This document shows, one piece after another, positions 1 to 9,784 of a stretch of DNA of 64,000 nt. The position numbers were made by a program, and so were the translations under genes. A model generated the notes under the pieces. That model worked only from the letters and a program-made list of their open reading frames with translations. It had not been told where the DNA came from and made no database searches. The stretch lies in assembly GCF_963678635.1 (NCBI RefSeq), contig NC_087068.1, positions 54,336,213 to 54,400,212 of the forward strand. Direction: 5' to 3'. The DNA comes from Symsagittifera roscoffensis. Taxonomy: Eukaryota > Xenacoelomorpha > Acoela > Convolutidae. Position 1 is the stretch's first letter, and every line of letters begins with the position of its first letter.

Positions 1-327
1 AAGCAAAAACAAACTGTACCAAAAAACTTTGATCCATATTACAGTGCTGAAAATGCGAGGTTGAGAACGAGTAACAATTAGCACCTTGTTGATTTTATTT
101 TGCACTCTCCTAGAATTAAACTGAGCCAGTCCGAAAACATTACATCAGATATTCGGGACACAAACCAAGCCATTGTAGACTTTGAGTGTGCGTTAAAGCG
201 AAAAATCACCAATGTTTTAGGTATTTAATTTACCATTTTGGAAACAACTCAACTTCTACTTAAACCTGTCAACCAGAATGCCGAAGCAAAAAACAGAGGA
301 ATACTGATTCTTTTCAAAATCTGAAAA
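1..327 (+). pseudogene. Polinton copy A: remnant of the conserved gene upstream of integrase
   Basis: The forward translation matches the minus-strand gene of Polinton copy B at 60666-61100 over its C-terminal half, for example SPRIKLSQS against SPRIKISQS, then CALKRK and a closing FKI. It has several in-frame stops and is cut by the window edge. The family is a recurrent Polinton gene directly upstream of, and overlapping, the integrase. I do not know its function. It is decayed and surely non-functional. Confidence 0.7.
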
Positions 328-1138
328 GATAAAACTAAACAGATTGTATTCTAGGGTAGAGATACGTACGGGTTTTTTCAAACTTTGAGTAAGACAAGTA
401 GTTTAAGAAAAAAAAGTAGAACAATTCTTACAAACCAAGGCATTGTATACCATATTTGGTCCGTCAATCAGACATTTCCGAAGACTTCAAGCTTTTTCAA
501 ATTATATCATTGAAATCTGGTGTATGGACTTGGCTTTCTAGACAAGTTAGCTAGTCAAAACAATGGAGTTAAATATTTATTAGTTGCTCTGGACATTTTT
601 TGAGATTTCCAAAAATGAAAAAGAAGTATGCCGAAGAGACTTTGCAAGCTTTCAAAAAAATGATTTCGCAAAAAAAACACTCCTGGAAATTTTTGGGGTG
701 ATAAAAGTACAGAATTTGAGGAGCTTTCAATAAAATCTTCCAAGGAGAAAAACTTTGAAGCTTACTGGACAATAAGTGAAACAAAAGCTTCATTTATTCT
801 ATTTTTGTTATATTGAGGTTCATGTTAAAAGTTTGGTTACAAAATGAACTACTGGAAATTATCCGAGAGATGTGAATCATTATGATTTTTTATCGATTTT
901 GTATAATAAACTATTCCTGAAATATACTAAACCAAAATTCAACAATGACCACAGGATGAGAATTTAAAAAATTGATATTCCGTTCCAAAAACGATACAAG
1001 CATCAACTTAACGATTAAAAATTGAAATGTCATCATTATCAACAAAAAACCTGCAACATATATCACCAAAAATCCCAAAAAAAGGGTCTTTTAGAAAAAC
1101 TTTGTGAAAAAGAGCTGAAGAAATTTCAGATTAAAGGT
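279..1138 (+). pseudogene. Polinton copy A: decayed retroviral-type integrase
   Basis: Starts at an ATG overlapping the end of the preceding remnant, as in copy B. The N-terminal HTH-like segment (SKSEKIKLNRLYS), the first core block (LASQNNGVKYLLVALDIF) and the C-terminal chromodomain-like end (CEKELKKF) are recognisable and collinear with 59784-60727 of copy B. Many stops and frame changes break it. In Polintons this enzyme inserts the linear element DNA using a D,D-E triad. Here it is a fossil. Confidence 0.72.
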
Positions 1139-1342
1139 AAATCATTTTTTAAACTACTTTTCTATCGACCAGTTGTCTTGGATTTTTTTACTATTGAGCT
1201 AGTTTCTTTTGCTTCTTTGAATTGTTTTCCGATAATATTCTAAATTTACAACCGGAACAAATACATTTTAAAGGAGAATGGGAGGTTGCTACTTCAGAAA
1301 TATTGTTTGATTCATTGTACCAAAACCTTACTGTAGGAAAGT
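1139..1342 (+). pseudogene. Polinton copy A: 5' part of penton-like minor capsid gene
   Basis: The frame reads FYRPVVLDFFTIELVSFAS, then PEQIHFKGEWEVATSEI in another frame. This matches the start of the copy B gene at 59740 (FYRSVVMDSFTIELVS, EQIHLKGEWEFAISEI). The homology stops at base 1342, exactly where the E1 LTR begins with TGTAACATT. It resumes at 26183 with the next residues of the same protein, so E1 interrupts this gene. Confidence 0.75.
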
Positions 1343-2522
1343 TGTAACATTCGCCCAAATACTACACAGCGACGGAGCGTAGAAAAAGTACCTATTAACG
1401 ACTGGCAGGCGTCAGTTACTTTAATCCTACTCGCTTTTCACCGTCTCGACCTTGCCAGTTGATTTTTGGTCTGTTTAGGGCAAAGTAAAAAGTTACCATT
1501 TTTAGGCCATCAGTCAAACGAATTTTGATCAGCTCCGTTTACATGCGAACACAACCACATAGCTGAGTCTCGGATCCTCAGACTACGTGATTGTCATTAA
1601 AAACACGGATCGAACAACCTATTTTAATATGTTTTTGTGTGACAGTTCTATATTAAATCCATTGGAGATGAATTGACCCTTTCATCTTTCTAGCTACTCA
1701 TATTCTAAAATATCAAATAATACCGGTGTTAATTTAAAGTTTCACGACATCCAAGTAGCTATACAGTCAGTTTTATACAGTCCATTCACATAAACAGTCT
1801 CTGGGGGACCAAGCCTCCGCTCCCGTAATATTCCTGCGATAACGCTCTTATCTCTCCCAATTTTTGGTCCGGGAGGGTTCCGTGGAATATTCCTTCCCAC
1901 TGAAACTTCCTTCTCCACTATTATCCACTGCTAAGAGCCTTATCGTGTGCTCTTCCATTGGAGATGGATTGACCCTTTCCTCTTTCTAGCTACTCATATT
2001 CTAAAATATCAAATAATACCGGTGTTAATTCAGAGTTCTACGACATCCAAGTAGCTACAAAGTCAGTTTTATATAGTCCCTTCACATACAACAGTCTCTG
2101 GGGGACCAATCCTCCGCTCCCGTAATCTTCCTGAGATAACGCTGTTATCTCTCCCAATTTTTGGTACGGGAGGGTTCCGTGGAATATTCCTTCCCACTGA
2201 AACTTCCTTCTCCACTAATATCCACTGCTAAGAGTCTTATCGTGTGTTGTTGCCACGACAAGAGGCTTCGTGTTTTTTGTCTCTTGTGCGACCGTTTCTC
2301 ACTATATTTGTTGTTGTTCTTCTGTTTTTTTGTCCCTTTCAGTCAAAATGGCCGGTTTTTCCTATTTCTCAGAAATATTCACTCTTCAATCGAAATTTTA
2401 AAAATGAAAATTCTAGAATATTCCTACCCTCCTTCGCAATAATTTTTCGTAACTAAGGCCTTTATTCGTTTTCTTTCGTGTCGCCGGAAAATTGCGCTGT
2501 GCCTTTCTGGCCGAATGGCACA
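1343..2522 (-). repeat. E1 3' LTR (1180 bp, with an internal duplication)
   Basis: Begins TGTAACATTCGCC and ends GAATGGCACA on the plus strand, matching 25300-26182. It is longer than the other LTR because a ~296-bp segment is duplicated. The part near 1343 is about 97% identical to the other LTR by eye. The part from ~1855 to 2522 (5' U3 in element sense) is only about 80-85% identical. Confidence 0.92.
1659..2250. repeat. Tandem duplication (~296 bp, two copies) inside E1 3' LTR
   Basis: The segment starting CCATTGGAGATG occurs at 1659 and again at 1955. The two copies run in parallel through the CTCTGGGGGACCA block (1799 and 2098) to the CTAAGAGYCTTATCGTGTG block. The 5' LTR has one copy. 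The duplicate spans the TATA-like sequence, so this LTR carries two promoter-like copies. Confidence 0.88.
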
Positions 2523-2536
2523 TACTCCCCGGACAG
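2523..2536 (-). promoter_or_regulatory. E1 polypurine tract next to the 3' LTR
   Basis: In element sense the bases just before the LTR read TGTCCGGGGAGTA, a G/A-rich run abutting the LTR start TGTGCC. This is where plus-strand priming occurs in LTR elements. The same 12-mer recurs inside the coding region at 13373, 15821, 15863, 15905 and 15989, and four times in E2. Confidence 0.6.
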
Positions 2537-3380
2537 TCCCCATCATTGTCCCTATTGATCGCATAACACCGGGTTATCGTCAAGTAGTTATCCAGTTTTC
2601 TGTAATCAATCTTACAAATCGCATAAGAAAATGAAATTTATCTACCCCACCTCAACTCACTACGTGTTCACAGACGGCATCGTACTACATCTCACTGCCT
2701 TTCAACATTTTCACAAAATTTGCACCATGAGGAGTGTCCTAGATAAAATTTCTTTTCTGACTACTTACGTCGTCTTGCCATAAAACTTCTTTTCGCTCTT
2801 TGTGATTAAAAAGTGGGACGTGGCACGGCCACGCACCCGTTAAAATTAACTTAACGTCACTCACCAAGTATAATCAGTTATTTATGCGGTCCTTTCAATA
2901 TTAAAACTAAGAAACTCTGTGGCTAGGAAAGTTATTGAGTTACCCACCCTTCTCGAGCGAGTTTACTCAATCTTACCATGTCGCCACACAGTGAAATTGT
3001 GTTTTACACAGGTTAAAAACTTCAATCGTGTTTAAATAGGTAAATATACTCACCTATGTTCTATATATACATACATAAATAGTCATAACTAAAATTTCTT
3101 TTTCAACAATTCAACAATTTTCAAAGTTTGATTTGACCAAACTAAATCAAAACAAAACGTTTAACAAGTTCAATAATCAAAACTTGGTTGATTGGTTCAA
3201 TTTTTAACACACAAAGACAATCAAGTTTTTTCTCCTTCTCTTTCTTTCTTGTTCACATCTTCACTTGTCCTCTTCGTTCCATCACCTTCATTCCATTGCT
3301 TCTCCACCCTGATCTTCAACTTCACTGTTTTCTAGGACTTTCTCCAGCATGTCCATGGAGTTGCGGGCCGTGCCCCAACT
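2537..3380 (-). other. E1 3' untranslated region, no gene seen
   Basis: About 840 bp between the stop of ORF-C and the PPT. I find no convincing reading frame on either strand. The plus-strand open frame over 3188-3568 is antisense to the end of ORF-C. A small GC-rich hairpin (CGTGGC-acg-GCCACG) lies near 2820. E2 has lost this region. Confidence 0.6.
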
Positions 3381-4583
3381 CTACTGTTCCAACAGCCTCG
3401 GTTTGCAACAAGGTAGCAATTCCACATTCACCTTTTGCTCCCGGTTCCTGCAAAAGCTGTTGTGAAGACATAGACTCACGTTTCGTCCTAGGTCAGCTCT
3501 TAAGACCTCTTTCTTCTCCTCTTCGGTTACACAAGGCGCTCCAGCTACTCGCTTCACCGCCGTGGTGACCGCGTTTCTGTGCGTCAGGAATGCTCTCTTA
3601 TAGGCTCCTGGTCCTATATCTAGCTGGAAAAATTGATAGGCTTCCGTGTTCCTCGACATGTGACGCTTCGCGCGTTCATACATCCATGATGTCATCACTG
3701 CACGGAACCAAGGCATCAATCTTTGCCTTGACCATATCCTTTCAATGGCTTTAGGTATTCTCAGAACCTTGCAGGTGGTTCTGAAAAGATCCAATTCGCG
3801 ACTCATCTTCACGTTGCTCAGCTGCTCAGAAGTCGGCACGGCCGTCTCCTGTTCACTTGTGTCCGCGTTAGCCTCCAGCCATCTCACCGCCAGCATGTCG
3901 CTAACCACCACGATTGACACCTGTTGATTCTGATCGGGCAACCCCGTAGAGTACAACTCCTCCACGTCCCATACTAGCATCAGATTCCCGCGTTTGGGGT
4001 ACCACAACGTCTGCGCCAAGCAGTGGCAAGGATACTCCCCATGGGTTCTCACTATGTTCCTTCGGGTCCGATACCCTGAGGCTCCCAGCAACGGTTCCAC
4101 CTCCATCAGAATTCTGTGTAAGTCGTCTTTCTCTTCTATGGTGGGGAATTCAGTGGGTAACGCTCCACTCACTTTCTGTTTCTGGAACTCACTCACATTG
4201 CCTTCGTTTAATCTCAGAAACTCTTCGCCCACTACGTCTTGCAACTCGCCTTCAGATCTCTTCGGGACTGCCCGAAAGATCTTTGCCAACAAATCATATG
4301 ACCTCTCCGACATTCTGGCCAACCTGACGCACTTTGGCACAGAGAAAAGTTGATCAATCAACACCTGCTGTGTCCTCGCATCCATCACCACCATGTGTGT
4401 AGGATATCTACTACTGCAATATGGTGCGGAGCTTGAACCCACCAGATATTTTGAACCAGTCGGTTTATGATAGGCCTCACTATCTTTCAGATTCATCTCG
4501 TTCTCCAGAGCTTCTCTCCAGCCTCCGATCTTCTGCTCCGTTTGCAATGCTCCAGGGAATACTTCCACGCTGAGGGACGTCAC
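3381..4583 (-). CDS. E1 ORF-C, C-terminal segment (unknown function)
   Basis: 400 codons, in the same frame as 4614-5096 and separated from it by one stop codon at 4614. E2 reads through that point, so E1 has lost a sense codon there. Residues 1-65 (SVEVFPGALQTEQK, KYLVGSS) match the last stretch of E2 before it is cut by Polinton B. Beyond that there is no second copy to compare. The region is rich in charged residues, has a Cys/His patch (PCHCLAQTLW) and ends in a Cys-rich tail (CLHNSFC, LLPCCKP). I see no signal peptide or membrane segment, which argues against an envelope glycoprotein. Function unknown. In the ancestor it was the C-terminus of a ~1,315-codon ORF-C. Confidence 0.7.
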   Translation of the reverse strand: MTSLSVEVFPGALQTEQKIGGWREALENEMNLKDSEAYHKPTGSKYLVGSSSAPYCSSRYPTHMVVMDARTQQVLIDQLFSVPKCVRLARMSERSYDLLAKIFRAVPKRSEGELQDVVGEEFLRLNEGNVSEFQKQKVSGALPTEFPTIEEKDDLHRILMEVEPLLGASGYRTRRNIVRTHGEYPCHCLAQTLWYPKRGNLMLVWDVEELYSTGLPDQNQQVSIVVVSDMLAVRWLEANADTSEQETAVPTSEQLSNVKMSRELDLFRTTCKVLRIPKAIERIWSRQRLMPWFRAVMTSWMYERAKRHMSRNTEAYQFFQLDIGPGAYKRAFLTHRNAVTTAVKRVAGAPCVTEEEKKEVLRADLGRNVSLCLHNSFCRNREQKVNVELLPCCKPRLLEQ

Positions 4584-4613
4584 TAGCTCATGGGCTCGCT
4601 CCAGGTGCTCAAG

Positions 4614-5096
4614 CTATTCTATCGAACTCGTCATGCTACAAAACCCCAAGGCTGTGATCAAATTTACGTCCATCACCCCATGACAGTCCGCGACCAACTC
4701 CATGCCACTCTTATCCGACATGCTCAATCTTCCATACAATCGTGCCAGTTGCCGATGCTGCTCACTCAGCGTAACCAGGCAGTGTCCCAGGTTACAAACA
4801 TGTCCTTCCATCCCAATGTGTTGAGCCAAGCATGTGCCTTGCTTCAACCAATTACTCGATGGACCTTCCTCGGACAGCTCCGTGGATGGGTTGCTCTTCC
4901 GCTTCGTCAACCTCATGGCCAGCAGATGATGTATCATGGCCAGATCATGCAAACTCGCGTCATCATCCAGGTCTAACGTGATATCCGCCGTCATGTCCCA
5001 GATTAAACCGGCGTTAGGATGTGGGCACCAAGAAGGCTTCATGAGTTCCCACATCGTCACTAGACTGGTTTTCAAGGGACCTCCCAAGATCCACAA
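4614..5096 (-). CDS. E1 ORF-C, third segment (unknown function)
   Basis: 160 codons continuing ORF-C in the same frame as the C-terminal piece. It is collinear with E2 54480-54970: both have a W-E-L-x-(K/R)-P-S-W-C-P motif, a (L/M)EGHVC motif and a conserved ADCHG...VNL(I/V)TALGF block. These shared motifs in otherwise diverged copies show past selection on the protein. There is a possible zinc-binding set (GHVCNLGHC) in the middle. No family recognised. Confidence 0.68.
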   Translation of the reverse strand: MWILGGPLKTSLVTMWELMKPSWCPHPNAGLIWDMTADITLDLDDDASLHDLAMIHHLLAMRLTKRKSNPSTELSEEGPSSNWLKQGTCLAQHIGMEGHVCNLGHCLVTLSEQHRQLARLYGRLSMSDKSGMELVADCHGVMDVNLITALGFCSMTSSIE

Positions 5097-5524
5097 TCAA
5101 AACTCACTTGCCCCTTTAGCTCGGGAACCGAGGGTTCGACCACTCGTTCTTCCAAAATAATTCCCAGCTTGGGTTGTTCCACCATCAGCATTCCAGTTTC
5201 TCTAATACGTTCAACCCAGAAATTGAGTACTATGACTTGCTCATAGTCGAAGTACGCTTCCCTGGCTTCTTCATTCACGAAGCGATTGTACGCCGTCCCC
5301 GGTATGCCAGACACATATTGGAACGACTTCAGTTTCCCTAGTGTTGCAAACTCTTTTTGTCCCTTGACTGCTTCGATCAACTCCCGGCTCACTTTCAATT
5401 TTTTGTTGGAATATCTTCTCACCTCTTCCAACTTGCGATAGCTCTCCATGTCATTCGACTCCTTGTTTGGTACAGTCAACGGCATGTCCTGATATAGTTC
5501 TAGGAGTGCCCCAATCAACTCCAT
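5072..5524 (-). CDS. E1 ORF-C, second segment (unknown function)
   Basis: 150 codons in a different frame from the segments on both sides, so E1 carries one indel near 5450-5520 and another near 5090. The protein aligns without large gaps with E2 54130-54480, which is continuous with the rest of ORF-C there: EEVRRYSNKKLKVSRE against DEIRRFSNKDLRLTKE, and YVSGIPGTAYNRF against YVSGIIGIAYNPF. The YFDYEQ(V/A)(I/V)(V/L)L motif is conserved. Function unknown. Confidence 0.68.
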   Translation of the reverse strand: MELIGALLELYQDMPLTVPNKESNDMESYRKLEEVRRYSNKKLKVSRELIEAVKGQKEFATLGKLKSFQYVSGIPGTAYNRFVNEEAREAYFDYEQVIVLNFWVERIRETGMLMVEQPKLGIILEERVVEPSVPELKGQVSFDCGSWEVP

Positions 5525-7325
5525 TTTGCCGAATGACCTTTATACATTCTCCCAAAACAGGAGTGGGGATACGATCCACCACGAACCTGACAAAGCAAAG
5601 GGCGTCCTTACGCTTAGCCCATGCTATCGCAGAATCGTCTTTTGAAATCAACGCTCGCAGAGCTTCCATCAACTCCAGCTCCTGCTCCCGTGATTTCGAA
5701 TCATTACTGGCTTCATACTCCGCCCTCTTGATGCCCATCAGGCACCAAGCCAGCCGTACTTGCAGATCAGTTCTCATGCAAGGATGAGCCAGGTATGCTG
5801 CCACCGTAGCAGGTGCATGCATCGATTCGTCGAAGTATCTCTGGAGGGCCGCCCTCCAGGAGATTTCTAGTAGCTTTTCCAATCCAATTTCGTTCGCTTC
5901 AGAGGACATTACCGTGCCGTATTCTTGTCGATTTAAGTTTGAATTCTCCGTAAGCTCTTTCAGATATTCCTGCATGGCTCGCTTCTCGCTCCAAGCCATC
6001 AGGTGCCCTCTCGCGGAGTTTCTCGCTTTCAACATCTCCACGTACCCTCCTGCTGGATCTCCCATGTGGACTGATTCCGGCACAGTGACTCGACTGTACT
6101 CGACCACGTCGAGTTGTCCTTCCAGCTTCAACTTGGCTATGTTGGTCCGCGAGGGCCTGTAATCTTCAAGTCCTCCAGATCCACATTGACTGATGATCTC
6201 CATCTCTAATTTAGTGTCTGCCAGGGTTCGTGCTGTTTTCTTTGATCTTACGGCAGCCGTGGTCAGACCTGCCAAGAGCATAGGGGGTATCAGATTCTCT
6301 TTTTCTCCCCCTGTCAGCGTTGCACTATCTCCTTGCCCGCTCTCGCCTGAACGACCTGCGCTCGTTAAAGAGGTCACCACTGCGCTGGCTCTCGACTTCA
6401 CCACTCTCGGGTTCATGGCTCGACTTCCTGTTTTCCCTTTTAGTCGCTTCAGCCCCTTCCTGGCTCGTCTGACAGGTAATTTCTTTGCAACCTGCTGATC
6501 ATTGGCACTGTCTTCTGTAACTGACTCGGTCAGAAAATCCGACTCCATGGAGTTCACTATTTTCTCCAGGACCTCACGCATGATGGGTTGGTTCAATCCC
6601 ACCTTCATTATGGAATGCGTCCCATATCGCCTTATCACGTCCCATGATCTTTCCATGAAATTCACTCGACTCCAGGTTGCCCCTGTCTTGCCTTCTAACT
6701 CACTTTGATATCTTTCCCATTCCTCTTCCGGCAGCGTGCTCAGGAAGGATACCCTCATTGATTCTTCGATTTTTCTCCTCCTTGGTGACTCATGGAGCAA
6801 TCTCTGCGGATCCCTGCTTCGGCATTCTCTCGCCTGGCTTATTGGGTCTATCGGGGATAAGTCGGCCGACGCCTCCTTTGTAGGGGACATGAAAGACGAT
6901 GGCGTCATTAGCAATAGACTACCATCGAGTTCCCCATCGTCGTCTTCACTAAACCGGTATTCTAGCAAGTCTCTCTCTAACGCCCCCAGATCCGTCTCAC
7001 CCGGTTTTCCCGTCTTTCCCTCGATGTCGTCGTCATCGTCCTGATCCATCAATTCATCATCACTTGCATCAGGTTTCGGCCTGGGTCCTGAAGGTCCTTG
7101 TCGTGAGTCTACGCCCGAGTCCGGCCGAGCCGGTACGGTCATGTCTCCTGCATGATAAAACAACTCATCATTCACCAGGAATTCTACAGACTCCTCGCCA
7201 TGTGGTGCCAGGTCCTCTATTGTTATATATGAGCCTCCTCTGCTCTCCTTTGCCACTTCCATCATCACTACTTTCACTTCTCCTGACCACTTCAGTCTTG
7301 ATAAGTCATCTGTGGGAGAATACAC
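5451..7325 (-). CDS. E1 ORF-C, N-terminal segment (unknown function)
   Basis: 624 codons. The first ~150 residues are acidic and low-complexity, including an uninterrupted run of five Asp. The globular part begins near residue 180 with ESPRRRKIE and LPEEEWE, both conserved in E2 (ESPRRRRIE, LPEEEWE). Later shared blocks are P-A-G-G-Y-(V/M)-E-M-L, NSARG, and a helical region with AWC(L/M)MG. The frame is continuous with ORF-B upstream: only one TGA (7332-7334) separates them, and E2 has no stop at the matching place. ORF-B and ORF-C may therefore have been one product. No known domain recognised. Confidence 0.72.
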   Translation of the reverse strand: MYSPTDDLSRLKWSGEVKVVMMEVAKESRGGSYITIEDLAPHGEESVEFLVNDELFYHAGDMTVPARPDSGVDSRQGPSGPRPKPDASDDELMDQDDDDDIEGKTGKPGETDLGALERDLLEYRFSEDDDGELDGSLLLMTPSSFMSPTKEASADLSPIDPISQARECRSRDPQRLLHESPRRRKIEESMRVSFLSTLPEEEWERYQSELEGKTGATWSRVNFMERSWDVIRRYGTHSIMKVGLNQPIMREVLEKIVNSMESDFLTESVTEDSANDQQVAKKLPVRRARKGLKRLKGKTGSRAMNPRVVKSRASAVVTSLTSAGRSGESGQGDSATLTGGEKENLIPPMLLAGLTTAAVRSKKTARTLADTKLEMEIISQCGSGGLEDYRPSRTNIAKLKLEGQLDVVEYSRVTVPESVHMGDPAGGYVEMLKARNSARGHLMAWSEKRAMQEYLKELTENSNLNRQEYGTVMSSEANEIGLEKLLEISWRAALQRYFDESMHAPATVAAYLAHPCMRTDLQVRLAWCLMGIKRAEYEASNDSKSREQELELMEALRALISKDDSAIAWAKRKDALCFVRFVVDRIPTPVLGECIKVIRQNGVDWGTPRTISGHAVDCTKQGVE

Positions 7326-7331
7326 TTCGTT

Positions 7332-9752
7332 TCACATTTCGGCCGAGTTCTCTGGTCTCCCGGAAGGTAGTGCCTTAATCTTCTTTCTACTCCAAGCATC
7401 AGGAAATGAGAAGTCAAACGTGTGCGCGGCTGCAACATTCCAGCCGATGAAGCGCGGCTCCATCCCTTCACTCCACTTCAACATTCTCTTCTCTGCGTCA
7501 CGAGCTGCTCCGATGCGAGGGTCAATGATGGGAGATGTGACTCCCAACAACATCCTCCTTATTGGTGGATATCGAGGGCATTGGTCCGGCAGCGGCCTGG
7601 ATCCAGAAAGCCACGCTTGCTGGTTCTCCTTAGCGTGTGCATAGGCCTCTGGTAAGAGTGGCACTCCCATAGCCGCTCCCGTATCCTTCACTACTGTTCT
7701 TAAGTACCAAAGCTTCGGGTTGAACTGGATGTGAGAAAGTTCCTCACGGTCCATTCGGCACTTGAAGTGGTTGTTGAAATCCATCAACATCCAACCTGGC
7801 TCCGCTATTCTTCCGAACAGCCTATCGTCACTGGCCAGCCCCCTCAACTCCCTCTGTTCTACCCAGTTCAGCACGGAACAGTCCACGACTGAGACCAGGT
7901 TGACGTATAACACCGAATTCCTGTATGCCTTGACTTGCACGTCCGGGAACACGAAAGACATCACCGGTCCATACACCACCGTGACGAATTCCCGCAGTCC
8001 ATGAATCAGAGCCAACGGATCGATCCGCATCATGACTGCCAAATCTGTCAGCAAGGGCATGCCACAATATTGCTTGCACTCACTCGCATCAGTCGCCAGC
8101 TTATCTTCTCCCGTGACGCTTCTGTTCTGTTGTAAGAGATATTGGAGCAGGAGAGTCCTACAGTCTTTCATCTTCTTAAGCGAGGCGGTTTCCAACTGTG
8201 CATTGAACTCACGACTGGGTCCCTGTAGTTGTTCAGGGTAACGTAACAGCACAAGCAAATCACCCAGTCGACCGTAGGTCATGGCAATCAGGGTCAGGAG
8301 TCCATCCAATCTCAAATCTGCCAACGCTTGGGTGAAGAGATTCGCCGGCCCCTTCACGAAATTTTCGTGACCAAATGTCACGTATAAGGCTAACACCAGG
8401 CCAATCGATAATTTCCTGATGTCTCTGACAAAACTCGCGATCAAGTTCCGGGATGCCCTAGGATAGCACGTCGACAGGAAGGATGGCGTCCATCCCACTC
8501 CCATTCCACCCAAGATAGCATCCGATTGTTCGTACTGTGCCCTCGTGGCTAGCACGTCAGCTTGGAACTTGTCCAGTGACATCGTGTTTACGTCCTGCAT
8601 CAACTTCAACATCATGCCCCCAGTTAACTCCCGGGCATCAAACAAGTTTTTCAGATACACGTGTATCTCTTTTATCACTGCCGGCGCATGCTCGAACGCG
8701 TCCTCACCCAAGGTGCATAGTCTTGGTGACAAGTGCAACCATACGTTGTTGTGCGGCTTCGTGCGCAAAGCCATTGCCATGAGATCTTCTTCCGCTGATG
8801 TCATGTTCTTCCTGACTGTCCTGCCCTGCTCATTCTCGGCATGATCCATCTGTCTGAACCAGATATCATCAGCCACCTGTTGTACTAACAGATGATCGTC
8901 ATCCACCCCTGGTCTTAGTTTCAGCAATCTGGCAAAGTTGGACAGCTCCAACAGCAGAACTTCATCTAGCACCAACCGAGTTGTGCTACAATCTCTGAGC
9001 CCTTGTATGGCATTCGAAATGTCAGCCCAAACGGCGGGAAGCTCAGATCGCGACGGGTAGTAATTGTCTGGGTCTACTACTCTGTTCGGGGCAGGAATTA
9101 TCACGTTGAACCTCCCCTCTGCTATGGTTGTGACCATTGTGTATACAAACTGAAGGGGTTCTGGCAATGCAGCGTACCCTGGTGACAACACAAAGACCAC
9201 CTTCACCACATTATGGGTGAAACGTTGTTTTGCTGCTGCCTCTACCTCAGCCATCGCCGAGAGCAATGTCATTATCGCCTCCCCTATGACCTCGTTGCTC
9301 GGGATCGATCCATCCGTCAGACGTGACAATAAGCCCCTGCTTTGCAGGTGATCATTTGAGCCTGCAACCACTATTACCTGCGGCTCCATGCTGACCACTC
9401 TCCGTACACTTATCATCATGCCTATCGCCTGTCCCCAGTCCAGTTTAGGCGCCGTTAAGAAAATCACATCGGGCCAGAATAGAGAACGGGGCGTGTAGAG
9501 ATAATCGGAGCCGGCCACAACCAGATATTTGGCAGCCTTCATGTCCAAGGGGTCATAAGCTGCAAAAAGGCCATCGCCTGTTGGGGCCTTCAGGTTCCCG
9601 TATCTCTTATCGTCTCCAACCACTGTTGTAGTTCGGGGGTAATCCCTCGAATACTCGCCCGGCGTCTGACCGGGTGGTTTAGCGAATTGTCTGTACATCT
9701 TGTGATGTTTGTTATTGGGCTTGTTCTCCGTCTGGAACTTGCCCTTGCGCAC
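7332..9752 (-). CDS. E1 ORF-B, C-terminal half with degenerate SGNH-like domain
   Basis: 806 codons. Residues ~80-150 resemble an SGNH/GDSL fold. A strand with VVAGSDYLY stands where the GDS block would be, followed by VIVVAGSNDHLQSRG, whose GSND matches block III (GxND). The nucleophile block is altered (AGSD, not GDS), so it may be a non-catalytic relative. The rest is alpha-helical with conserved patches (ELPAVW(A/S)DISNA, DEVL.LELSNF, LRLDGLLTLIA(M/I)T, LLQYLLQQNR) shared with E2 50000-52000. The E1 and E2 proteins align along the whole length. Function unknown; possibly an accessory polyprotein processed by the element protease. The true start lies upstream, because E2 is continuous with the first SGNH domain. 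Confidence 0.75.
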   Translation of the reverse strand: MRKGKFQTENKPNNKHHKMYRQFAKPPGQTPGEYSRDYPRTTTVVGDDKRYGNLKAPTGDGLFAAYDPLDMKAAKYLVVAGSDYLYTPRSLFWPDVIFLTAPKLDWGQAIGMMISVRRVVSMEPQVIVVAGSNDHLQSRGLLSRLTDGSIPSNEVIGEAIMTLLSAMAEVEAAAKQRFTHNVVKVVFVLSPGYAALPEPLQFVYTMVTTIAEGRFNVIIPAPNRVVDPDNYYPSRSELPAVWADISNAIQGLRDCSTTRLVLDEVLLLELSNFARLLKLRPGVDDDHLLVQQVADDIWFRQMDHAENEQGRTVRKNMTSAEEDLMAMALRTKPHNNVWLHLSPRLCTLGEDAFEHAPAVIKEIHVYLKNLFDARELTGGMMLKLMQDVNTMSLDKFQADVLATRAQYEQSDAILGGMGVGWTPSFLSTCYPRASRNLIASFVRDIRKLSIGLVLALYVTFGHENFVKGPANLFTQALADLRLDGLLTLIAMTYGRLGDLLVLLRYPEQLQGPSREFNAQLETASLKKMKDCRTLLLQYLLQQNRSVTGEDKLATDASECKQYCGMPLLTDLAVMMRIDPLALIHGLREFVTVVYGPVMSFVFPDVQVKAYRNSVLYVNLVSVVDCSVLNWVEQRELRGLASDDRLFGRIAEPGWMLMDFNNHFKCRMDREELSHIQFNPKLWYLRTVVKDTGAAMGVPLLPEAYAHAKENQQAWLSGSRPLPDQCPRYPPIRRMLLGVTSPIIDPRIGAARDAEKRMLKWSEGMEPRFIGWNVAAAHTFDFSFPDAWSRKKIKALPSGRPENSAEM

Positions 9753-9784
9753 AGGTGGTGTCCTTTCCCGGGTCCTATCTCGAA

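Noticed and set aside
3188-3568. Plus-strand open frame over the end of ORF-C
   Set aside because: Antisense to a conserved coding frame, no conservation in E2, low-complexity start. Likewise the many opposite-strand frames across 4000-22000 and 37500-55000.
3381-7325. ORF-C as an envelope gene
   Set aside because: No signal peptide, no membrane anchor, no furin-like site; the acidic and helical composition does not fit an envelope glycoprotein.
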